Shown here one piece after another: positions 37,897 to 44,535 of a stretch of DNA of 49,540 nucleotides. The notes beneath the pieces were generated by a model. It saw only the letters and a program-made list of their open reading frames with translations, ran no database searches and was not told where the DNA came from. Both the position numbers and the translations under genes were made by a program. Within the stretch, counting starts at the first letter, position 1. Each line of letters begins with the position of its first letter. Source of the DNA: an uncultured Flavobacteriaceae bacterium (lineage in GTDB: Bacteria; Bacteroidota; Bacteroidia; Flavobacteriales; Flavobacteriaceae); the NCBI GenBank assembly GCA_905478905.1, contig CAJQKN010000042.1:1-49540 (forward strand), given 5' to 3'.

Positions 37897-39165
37897 ATGG
37901 AAATTCTTGAATTAACAACACTACTGCTGATCCTTGCGTCGACTTTTTCCCTGATTAATTTACGCCTGTTAAAACTTCCCATGACCATTGGGTTAATGAT
38001 TCTTGCCATTGCGCTGTCTTTAGCTGTTTTGGGGATCGGGTTGATTTTTCCCTCCTTTTTAGAGGGAGCTACCAGCTTGACAAAAGAATTTGACTTTAGT
38101 GAATTACTGGTTAATGTAATGCTTCCCTTTTTGCTTTTTGCTGGAGCTATAGGGGTCAATGTACACGAATTATTAAAAGACCGTTTAACCATTTTATTCC
38201 TCGCTTCTTTTGGGGTGATTTTCTCCACTTTTACTGTAGGGACTGGTTTACACTGGTTGGTACAGCAACCCTTTTTTGGCATATCAGAACTAGGATTAAC
38301 TTATGTAGACTGCTTGCTTTTTGGAGCATTAATTGCGCCTACAGACCCTATTGCCGTTCTAGCCATGGTCAAGAAAATGAATCTCTCATCGATTACTGAA
38401 ACTCGAATTGCTGGAGAATCTTTATTCAACGACGGTATAGGTGTGGTGGTTTTCCTGACCCTGTTATCCATAAAAATTGGTGGTGCCGAAAACGTAACCG
38501 CTGCTAGTGTAGCTTCTTTATTTGCTACTGAAGTGATTGGTGGTGTAGCCTTGGGAGCGATAATGGGTTATTTAGGACTCCAACTATTAAAATATATTGA
38601 GAACGAACACACCGAATTAGAGGTCCTTGTGACCCTTTCGCTTGTCCTTTTACTACCTATTATTTCACATCATTTTCATTTTTCTGCCGTACTTGGAATA
38701 GTCGTTATGGGATTGTTCCTCAATCAAAATATCGATACTGATAAAAATGAAGTTGGGGTTCAAAAAGCCATGGGGGACTATGTATATAAATTTTGGCATC
38801 TCTTGGATGAAACCCTAAATGCGGTACTTTTTATCTTGATAGGGCTTGAAATCATTCCATTGTTTGGAGACTTTAAACCCAATTATATGTTCATAATTCT
38901 CCTAGTCATTGCCTTAGTTGTGGCATCGCGATGGATCGGAGTAAGCGTACCTATTGGGATCCTCTCCCTCAAGAAAAAGTTTGAGCCCAAGACCGCATTA
39001 ATTATTACCTGGGGAGGACTTCGTGGAGGACTTAGTATCGCCCTGGCCTTAAACCTTCCCGATGCAATGGGTGATGCCAAAGGATTGATTCTAATTTTGA
39101 CTTATGCTGTGGTCTTATTCACCATTTTAGTACAAGGCTTAACCCTCAAAAAAATTGTTGACTAG
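37897..39165 (+). CDS. CPA1-type Na+/H+ antiporter
   Basis: A 422-residue inner-membrane cation/proton exchanger with about 12 hydrophobic segments. Family motifs are LLFGALIAPTDPIAVLAMVK, the ion-binding AGESLFNDGIGVVVF, and the late WGGLRGGLSIALAL with its conserved Arg. The cytoplasmic C-terminal domain found in some NhaP proteins is absent. It follows ribE by 37 bases. The likely role is sodium and pH homeostasis, fitting a marine host. Confidence 0.93.
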   Translation: MEILELTTLLLILASTFSLINLRLLKLPMTIGLMILAIALSLAVLGIGLIFPSFLEGATSLTKEFDFSELLVNVMLPFLLFAGAIGVNVHELLKDRLTILFLASFGVIFSTFTVGTGLHWLVQQPFFGISELGLTYVDCLLFGALIAPTDPIAVLAMVKKMNLSSITETRIAGESLFNDGIGVVVFLTLLSIKIGGAENVTAASVASLFATEVIGGVALGAIMGYLGLQLLKYIENEHTELEVLVTLSLVLLLPIISHHFHFSAVLGIVVMGLFLNQNIDTDKNEVGVQKAMGDYVYKFWHLLDETLNAVLFILIGLEIIPLFGDFKPNYMFIILLVIALVVASRWIGVSVPIGILSLKKKFEPKTALIITWGGLRGGLSIALALNLPDAMGDAKGLILILTYAVVLFTILVQGLTLKKIVD

Positions 39166-39167
39166 CT

Positions 39168-39198
39168 TTTCAATACTTGACTTTTTCTGCTAAATTTG
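39168..39198 (+). promoter_or_regulatory. Promoter TTTC-N19-TAAATTTG of the orphan structured unit
   Basis: TTTC at 39168-39171, exactly 19 bases, then TAAATTTG at 39191-39198. Only the last base of the -33 TTTG differs from the Bacteroidota consensus. It lies directly after the antiporter stop and faces the small structured unit. Confidence 0.6.
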
Positions 39199-39244
39199 TA
39201 TTGAGTATTTCGCACTGTGACAACAGTGATGTTTAATCTAATGT

Positions 39245-39256
39245 AGAAAGGAGGTG
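39245..39256 (+). promoter_or_regulatory. Exceptionally strong Shine-Dalgarno sequence
   Basis: AGAAAGGAGGTG is complementary over 12 bases to the usual 3' end of Bacteroidota 16S rRNA (CACCUCCUUUCU) and ends 4 bases before an ATG. Ribosomes of this phylum keep their anti-SD sequestered and genes here generally lack SDs, so this one stands out from every other start in the window. Confidence 0.7.
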
Positions 39257-39260
39257 TCTT

Positions 39261-39323
39261 ATGTCTTATGAACAACATTTGGGGAGTAACGGACAAAAGA
39301 TGCCTTTTAACCAGGCATTTTAA
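39261..39323 (+). CDS. 20-residue micro-ORF
   Basis: ATG to TAA encodes MSYEQHLGSNGQKMPFNQAF. It is too short for the ORF track but has the best ribosome-binding site in the window, a promoter and its own terminator. No runs of one amino acid are present, so it does not look like a classical amino-acid attenuation peptide. No membrane segment. A 7-base tandem repeat (TCTTATG twice) covers the start codon. Function unknown; translation is inferred. Confidence 0.4.
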   Translation: MSYEQHLGSNGQKMPFNQAF

Positions 39324-39346
39324 TCCTACTCCTTATCTAATTAGAT

Positions 39347-39378
39347 AAAAGCAGGCCGATGGGCCTGCTTTTTTTGCC
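39347..39378 (+). terminator. Intrinsic terminator of the orphan unit
   Basis: AAAAGCAGGCC-GATG-GGCCTGCTTTT is a perfect 11-bp stem followed by further T residues (up to 39375), the strongest terminator in the window. It lies 35 bases upstream of the oxygenase ATG, so it would block readthrough into that gene unless overridden. Confidence 0.85.
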
Positions 39379-39412
39379 TTTTCGCGTAATTTTAACTCAT
39401 AATCTTGTTGCA

Positions 39413-40354
39413 ATGAAAAATATCCCACGTGTAGATTTAACTGATTTTTTATCTAAAGATTCCTCAAGAAAAAAGACCTTTGTCAAAACCCTAGGAGAGG
39501 CCTTTGAAAACATAGGTTTTGTCATTCTACAAGGGCATTTCTTAACGGCTGCGCAAACAGATTTACTTTATAAAGAAATCAAATGCTTTTTTGATTTAAC
39601 CGAAGCGCAAAAACAAGCCTATGAAGTTGAAGGCCATGCAGGACAAAGGGGATACACCTCATTTGGAAAAGAAAGCGCTAAAGGCAGAACCGAAGGAGAT
39701 CTAAAAGAGTTCTGGCATTTTGGGCAATATCGAAAAAAAGAAAACGGTCCTGTTTATCCAGAAAATATTGTTGTTAAAGAAAGTGATGCTTTCAATGCCA
39801 TCGGAAAAGAAGTTTTTCAAACCTTAGAAAAAACGGGGCAGTCGATTCTTCAAGCCATTGCCCTTCACCTCAAATTAGAAGAAACGTATTTTGATGAATA
39901 TATCGCCTATGGGAATTCGATCCTACGTGCGATTCACTATCCCCCTATTAAAAATGTACCAAAAAATGCTGTGCGTGCTGCAGCTCACGGTGATATTAAC
40001 CTTATCACCCTCTTAATGGGTGCTCAAGGAAAAGGCTTGCAGGTAATGAGCAGAGAAGGAGAATGGATTGATGCTGTTGCAGAAGAGGGAGAGCTAATCA
40101 TCAATATGGGTGATATGATGGCACGCTTAACCAACAATAAATTAAAATCCACCCTTCATCAAGTTGTCAACCCTCCCAAAGAATTATGGGGGAGCTCGCG
40201 TTACTCTGTTCCGTTCTTTATGCATCCCAGTGCTGAGATGCCCTTGAATTGTCTTGAAGATTGTGTCAGTGACATTACTCCAAAAGTCTATGAAGATTGT
40301 ACTGCTGGAGAATTTTTAGAAGAACGCCTAAAAGAACTAGGCTTAAAAAAATAA
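39413..40354 (+). CDS. 2-oxoglutarate/Fe(II)-dependent oxygenase, isopenicillin-N-synthase-like
   Basis: A soluble non-heme iron oxygenase of the IPNS/2OG family. The N-terminal DIOX_N-like part starts IPRVDLTDFLS and includes ENIGFVILQGH. The iron ligands are His and Asp in AAHGDINLITLL and the distal His in STLHQVVNP; the co-substrate Arg is in RYSVPFF. 313 residues from MKNIPRVDL. The substrate is unknown; generic annotation as IPNS does not imply antibiotic synthesis. The ABA4-like gene follows 3 bases later, so the two are probably an operon. Confidence 0.9.
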   Translation: MKNIPRVDLTDFLSKDSSRKKTFVKTLGEAFENIGFVILQGHFLTAAQTDLLYKEIKCFFDLTEAQKQAYEVEGHAGQRGYTSFGKESAKGRTEGDLKEFWHFGQYRKKENGPVYPENIVVKESDAFNAIGKEVFQTLEKTGQSILQAIALHLKLEETYFDEYIAYGNSILRAIHYPPIKNVPKNAVRAAAHGDINLITLLMGAQGKGLQVMSREGEWIDAVAEEGELIINMGDMMARLTNNKLKSTLHQVVNPPKELWGSSRYSVPFFMHPSAEMPLNCLEDCVSDITPKVYEDCTAGEFLEERLKELGLKK

Positions 40355-40357
40355 ACC

Positions 40358-40789
40358 ATGGAAACAACAGAACTTCTATTTACGATTGCCAATACAGCCA
40401 TCCTTCTTGCCTGGATTCCTTTATTGGTTGCGCCAAAATGGTCTTTTACAAAGCAAATGCTGGCCTTCCCCTATGTGCCCTTTGTTTTGAGCTTTTTTTA
40501 CCTTTTTTTTCTTATCAGTGATGGAGGTCTTGGCGAAGCCGATTTTTCAAGTCTAGAAGGTATTCTTGTCCTCTTCCATAACGCCACACCAGAGGCAGCA
40601 GCGGCTGGCTGGATGCACTACCTCGCATTTGATTATTGGGTGGGATGCTGGATGCTGCGCGATGCACAAAAGAAAGCTATTCCTCACCTTTTAATCATCA
40701 TTCCCCTCCTATGCACCTTTATGTTGGGGCCAGTAGGTATTATGCTTTACGTTGTCTTTTCCCAAATTCGATTGGCCCTAAAAAAATAA
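40358..40789 (+). CDS. ABA4-like (DUF4281) membrane protein
   Basis: A 143-residue protein with four hydrophobic segments, matching the ABA4-like family named after the plant protein needed for neoxanthin formation. Family-like stretches are IANTAILLAWIPLLVAPKW, WMHYLAFDYWVGCWMLRDA and LLCTFMLGPVGIMLY. The bacterial function is not established. It is coupled to the 2OG oxygenase gene. Confidence 0.83.
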   Translation: METTELLFTIANTAILLAWIPLLVAPKWSFTKQMLAFPYVPFVLSFFYLFFLISDGGLGEADFSSLEGILVLFHNATPEAAAAGWMHYLAFDYWVGCWMLRDAQKKAIPHLLIIIPLLCTFMLGPVGIMLYVVFSQIRLALKK

Positions 40790-40843
40790 AATACACCGCA
40801 TTCAATAATGTTTATAAATTCATGAAAATTATCGGGGAGAAAG

Positions 40844-41014
40844 TTAATTGCTCTCCTCTTTTTTTGAAAGCAAAAGCGCTATAAGAATTCCGATTAATCC
40901 AAAGAAAAAACCCAAGAGAAAGCCCTGTAAATGTGGCCTATTTTTCTGTTCGGCAATATATGCACCAATGGCTCCTATTACGACACCTAAAGCAATGGCT
41001 ATGTATAGATTCAT
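40844..41014 (-). CDS. Small membrane protein (56 aa), missed by the ORF track
   Basis: The minus strand encodes MNLYIAIALGVVIGAIGAYI followed by AEQKNRPHLQGF, a second hydrophobic segment (LLGFFFGLIGILIALLLS) and a charged tail KKEESN. It has two predicted membrane helices with Gly-rich spacing, reminiscent of small hairpin membrane proteins. It starts 3 bases after the stop of the TonB receptor in the same direction, so it is likely translationally coupled. Function unknown. Confidence 0.65.
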   Translation of the reverse strand: MNLYIAIALGVVIGAIGAYIAEQKNRPHLQGFLLGFFFGLIGILIALLLSKKEESN

Positions 41015-41017
41015 AGG

Positions 41018-43423
41018 TTAAAAAATATACGAGAATTCTAAACGAATATTGCGTCCTGTCTCCCCTGCAAAATAGCGCAAACGGTTCAAATAATTACGGT
41101 AATCCACATCGAATATATTTTCCGTGACCAATCTCACTTCAATGTTGTTTTTGATTCGTGTTTCAAGCGATAAATGCATGAGATGAAACGCTTTGGGAGG
41201 AGAACTAATGTCGATGATTCGTTCGGTTAATACTCCGTTTTCAATAAAGGTATAAGAAAAGTTATAATCGGGGAATTGTGTCTGTCGAGCTTGATATTGA
41301 CTACTGAGGCGAAGCGACAAAGGACGCTTTTTAAACATTTGGAAAAAAATTTCTTGCGATATATTTAATGGAGGGGTGTCGATTAAAGGCTCTCCAGTTG
41401 TTGACTGGGCACTTACCCATGCGGCTGTCGCTTGGTAAGCTAGATGCTTGCCAAATGAAATACTTAAATCAGCGTCTATTCCCAGCAGATTTACTTGATC
41501 TAGCTGAGTATATTCACGCATTAAAAAGGCGCTGTTTCTGGCTTGATCAAAACCTTGTTCGCTGGGCTGAAGAAGAATATAATCTTTTACTCTACTGTAA
41601 TATCCTGAAAGGGTGTATGTAAAGCGATCATTCTTTTTGGCTATGGAGAACACCCCTTTTATGGCGCGCTCTTGAGAAAGGCGTAAGTCTCCTTGCTCTA
41701 TGGTAGCAAGTGCGTGATGCAGACCATCGCTAAAGAGTTCAGAAGGGTTAGGGGATCGCGTGATAAAGCCTAAATTTAAATAAGCATTGGTTTGTTTCCC
41801 CAGCCACTGCTTTATTCCCGCCGAAGCTGAAAAATTTCCAAACTTTTTGATCTGACGGGTAAGATAGTTACTTGCGTTCCCGGTTGAGATAATGGTATGA
41901 GCAAAATCATCATTGTACTCACGTGCATTCCAGTCGGCAATACGATAATATTTTTGAGCATCGATATAATCATAATCAAAACGCAGGCCTACTTCTGCCG
42001 AAAAATTGTTGGACGGTGCATATTCACTTATGGTATAAATTCCAAATTTATACCGAAGATAATCAGGAATTAAACGGCGCACTCCAGTATTTGGATCAAC
42101 AAAATTGTCTTGTAATTGAGCCGATAAACCACTTTGCCACCTTAGGCTATTTTCTTGTTTAGACCTAAAATTAAAAAGCATATCATGGCTAAGTAATTCA
42201 ATATCTAGGGCAGCACGATTGTTTGCCTCTCCGCGACGAACATCAAATTCTTTGCGATTATTTGCCTGAAAGCTATATTGTATATCCCACTTTGCTTGAT
42301 TGGTCATTCGTCGGTCATAACGCACACTTAAGCCGTGATGAACTGTACTTTGCTTTGGGTTGTTAATCGATCGTGTCCAGGGTTTTTCAAAAAGTGGTTG
42401 GGTACTTTCAATCGATCGTGCTAAATCGCCAACTGTTCCGATATGGGCCGCGGCTAAAATTCCTGCTTCTTTTTGAAAAAAACTATAGTTAAATCGCCAT
42501 TCTTGCGTAATGGTGTTACGTCCAAAATAAACTTTTGCGTGTTGCTCTCTATTGCCTGTATTTGAAAGTATATGATTTGGGTTTTTTAAGTCACCGGTGT
42601 TTTTTAAAGAGGTGTTTCCACCAAAATAAGTGCCATTCGTAAAGGTTTTAGTTATATCTGTCAAAAGATAACCTCCTTTTCCTTGATGAACATATCCCGA
42701 GGAAATGCTTCCCAACAAACTGTCGCTCAAGGGATATTTTTGAGGGATGAGTTGAATAATTCCGCCCAAGGCATCTCCTCCAAACTGGAGGGCTGTTGCC
42801 CCTTTAATCAACTGAACTTGATCAGCGCCATTAATATCAATACTAGGGGCATGATCGGCACCCCACTCATGATCTTGCAAGCGAATCCCGTCATTGATGA
42901 TTGCTATCCTCGATCCTGTAACTCCATGAACCATGGGTTTTACAATAGCATTACCCGTTTTTATGCTCGACACTCCAGCAAGTTGTGCAAGGGCATCTCC
43001 TAGATTCTGAGAATGAAATCGCTTTAATTCTTCTTTTGATAAGCTGCTTTCAATCCCTGTTTTAGTTGTTTTTTTTTGGCCTTGATCGGTGATGATGATC
43101 TCTTCTAGTTCGTTGAGATGATGCTCTAGATAAAATTTTTTTAAGATGGAAGACGGTTGGGTGTTTTTAGTCGTAATTGGACTACAATCAGGATGTTCCA
43201 ATAAGAGGGTATAGCCTTGTTGACAAAGTGCTGGAAAGACAAAGGTCCCGTTTGCTTTTGTTTGCACTTTGCGGTCGTTTTCCAATAAGGTAATTGTTAC
43301 CCCTTGTAATGGAATATTATCATGTAAGTCATAAACCACTCCAAAGATAGATTCATTGCAATCTTGGGCAGTTGCATGATATGCTAGGCATAGTAAACAA
43401 AAAAATGTGAGCTGTCTAATCAA
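41018..43423 (-). CDS. TonB-dependent receptor, ZnuD-like metal type
   Basis: An outer-membrane importer. After the signal peptide come a carboxypeptidase-like domain (FGVVYDLHDNIPLQGVTI), a plug (GDALAQLAGVSSIKTGNAIV, then GSRIAIINDGIRLQDHEWG and FGGDALGGIIQL) and a barrel ending IRLEFSYIF. The ADHAPSID stretch resembles zinc receptors of the ZnuD group; the ligand is inference. I prefer the TTG start giving MIRQLTFFCLLCLAYHATAQ, a classic signal peptide. The ORF-track ATG at 43468 lies inside a terminator hairpin and would place an Arg in the hydrophobic core. 801 residues. Confidence 0.85.
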   Translation of the reverse strand: MIRQLTFFCLLCLAYHATAQDCNESIFGVVYDLHDNIPLQGVTITLLENDRKVQTKANGTFVFPALCQQGYTLLLEHPDCSPITTKNTQPSSILKKFYLEHHLNELEEIIITDQGQKKTTKTGIESSLSKEELKRFHSQNLGDALAQLAGVSSIKTGNAIVKPMVHGVTGSRIAIINDGIRLQDHEWGADHAPSIDINGADQVQLIKGATALQFGGDALGGIIQLIPQKYPLSDSLLGSISSGYVHQGKGGYLLTDITKTFTNGTYFGGNTSLKNTGDLKNPNHILSNTGNREQHAKVYFGRNTITQEWRFNYSFFQKEAGILAAAHIGTVGDLARSIESTQPLFEKPWTRSINNPKQSTVHHGLSVRYDRRMTNQAKWDIQYSFQANNRKEFDVRRGEANNRAALDIELLSHDMLFNFRSKQENSLRWQSGLSAQLQDNFVDPNTGVRRLIPDYLRYKFGIYTISEYAPSNNFSAEVGLRFDYDYIDAQKYYRIADWNAREYNDDFAHTIISTGNASNYLTRQIKKFGNFSASAGIKQWLGKQTNAYLNLGFITRSPNPSELFSDGLHHALATIEQGDLRLSQERAIKGVFSIAKKNDRFTYTLSGYYSRVKDYILLQPSEQGFDQARNSAFLMREYTQLDQVNLLGIDADLSISFGKHLAYQATAAWVSAQSTTGEPLIDTPPLNISQEIFFQMFKKRPLSLRLSSQYQARQTQFPDYNFSYTFIENGVLTERIIDISSPPKAFHLMHLSLETRIKNNIEVRLVTENIFDVDYRNYLNRLRYFAGETGRNIRLEFSYIF

Positions 43424-43429
43424 AAGTAA

Positions 43430-43466
43430 AATTAAAAAGTGGCGATTCACTTGAAAGAATCGCCAC
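43430..43466 (-). terminator. Intrinsic terminator/attenuator between lipoprotein and TonB receptor genes
   Basis: The minus strand reads GTGGCGATTC-TTTCAAGT-GAATCGCCAC followed by TTTTTAATTTT: a perfect 10-bp stem with a U-tract. It lies 14 bases after the lipoprotein stop and just before the TTG start I prefer for the receptor. It would reduce receptor transcription relative to the upstream genes. Confidence 0.75.
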
Positions 43467-43479
43467 ATATGATTTCGTG

Positions 43480-44043
43480 TTACTCAACTGTAACTGGAAA
43501 ACTTATCTCAACATCAGTAGCACCTCCTATTGCGCCTCGAGTTGACCCAGCTTTGTTGTTAGGCTCGTGAATTAAATAAAGGCGAACAGAGCCTGAACTT
43601 ACATCAGCAGTAGTCCATTGCGTTTTTAAGTTGATGCTAACCCCATCATTATCCTCAACATCATTGCTAGCTGGAGAAATAGACACATTAGCAGTTGCTA
43701 TTTCGTAAAAAATAAAATGCTCATCAGCTTCTTCAATAACCTCTTCTGTAATGTCTTCTATATCGGAGGCATCTGAAGCGTCAAAAAAGTGAACACTAAC
43801 CGCATAGCTAGCATTTGCTGTTAAACCAATTGAAGGGATGGCCTCTCCATCATTCCAAGTGTAATTTGTTGTGGTATTATCACTAGCGGTTACTCTAAGC
43901 GTAACACGGTTGATAACTTCCTCCTCGTTGATCTCTTCTGGAGAATCTTTTTTACACTGGTTAAAAATGAGAAGTACTAAAATGGCAAATATCAATTTAC
44001 GCCAAAACCCTTGGCGGGGGGAATTATATATAACTGTTTTCAT
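43480..44043 (-). CDS. Acidic lipoprotein of a metal-uptake locus
   Basis: 187 residues with a lipoprotein signal (FWRKLIFAILVLLIFNQC) and an acidic, beta-rich mature part (ITEEVIEEADEHFIFYEIA; C-terminal SFPVTVE). It resembles proteins annotated in Flavobacteriia as type 1 periplasmic binding fold superfamily and found beside TonB receptors. The Glu/Asp/His cluster could bind a divalent metal (inference). It lies between the small His-containing protein gene and the receptor. Confidence 0.78.
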   Translation of the reverse strand: MKTVIYNSPRQGFWRKLIFAILVLLIFNQCKKDSPEEINEEEVINRVTLRVTASDNTTTNYTWNDGEAIPSIGLTANASYAVSVHFFDASDASDIEDITEEVIEEADEHFIFYEIATANVSISPASNDVEDNDGVSINLKTQWTTADVSSGSVRLYLIHEPNNKAGSTRGAIGGATDVEISFPVTVE

Positions 44044-44079
44044 TGGTATAAAATTTATTGTAAAACGTAAAAGTGTGAA

Positions 44080-44412
44080 CTATAGGTTAAACAATAAAGA
44101 AGGTGGTCCCCGTAAATTGATCTGATCAATTTCAGTGCTTACATACAGATGGGTATGTTTTTCTGTTTTGATTGCCTTTGCCATATTGGCAAAAAAGCTT
44201 GTCGGCGCAAGAAAGGCAAGGGTAAAAGGAGTTGTAAAAGTAAAGGTCAGTGAACAACTCAATTCAGTCTCATGAAAGTGCGTTGTCGTTTGAGAACAAA
44301 TGCGCTCCTTATCGTGATTATCAACGAGATGCATCCATTGATGGATGCTGGGAAGAATAAATGTTCCCAACAAACAAAATGAAATTAGTAAAGCACCTAA
44401 TCGTGTTTTCAT
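44080..44412 (-). CDS. Small exported His/Cys protein (HYC_CC_PP-like)
   Basis: 110 residues with an N-terminal signal/anchor (MKTRLGALLISFCLLGTFIL), a His-rich stretch (HQWMHLVDNHDKERICSQTTTHFHETELSC) and the C-terminal LRGPPSLL. A tail of the R-x-PP type is typical of small proteins encoded before TonB receptors in Bacteroidota. The His/Cys cluster suggests metal binding (inference). It is first in the four-gene minus-strand operon. Confidence 0.72.
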   Translation of the reverse strand: MKTRLGALLISFCLLGTFILPSIHQWMHLVDNHDKERICSQTTTHFHETELSCSLTFTFTTPFTLAFLAPTSFFANMAKAIKTEKHTHLYVSTEIDQINLRGPPSLLFNL

Positions 44413-44438
44413 GGTACATATTTACGTAAAATTTAGGA

Positions 44439-44452
44439 AAGATCGAGATCTT
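44439..44452. repeat. Inverted repeat upstream of the metal-uptake operon
   Basis: AAGATC-GA-GATCTT, perfect 6-base arms, lies 27 bases before the ATG of the first gene of the minus-strand operon. It could be a repressor operator, or chance. Confidence 0.25.
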
Positions 44453-44535
44453 AGAACATAATTGTACCTATTTTAACTCTGCTGACAATTCGTCCGCTTT
44501 GTTGTTTTGGCTTGATTATCGTACTTTGAACGACT

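Larger units (their letters stand above)
39204..39378 (+). ncRNA. Putative structured small RNA or leader with SD and micro-ORF
   Basis: The expected transcript runs from about 39204 to the terminator U-tract. It holds a hairpin CACTGT-GACA-ACAGTG (39213-39228), a perfect SD (39245-39256), a 20-codon ORF (39261-39323), a 9-bp hairpin over the ORF end (39297-39321), a 16-base palindrome TTATCTAATTAGATAA (39333-39348) and a strong terminator (39347-39372). I do not recognise it as a known RNA family. It could be an independent small RNA/micro-protein gene or a leader controlling the oxygenase gene 35 bases beyond. The transcript start is inferred from the promoter. Confidence 0.5.

Noticed and set aside
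39413-40354. Isopenicillin N synthase and a beta-lactam gene cluster
   Set aside because: The protein belongs to the broad 2OG-Fe(II) superfamily, and no peptide synthetase or other antibiotic gene is nearby.
44498-44528. TTTG-N20-TACTTTG as a promoter for the ABC transporter
   Set aside because: The -7 element has one base too few between TA and TTTG, and the transcript would begin almost at the ATG. Suggestive but not strong enough to list.
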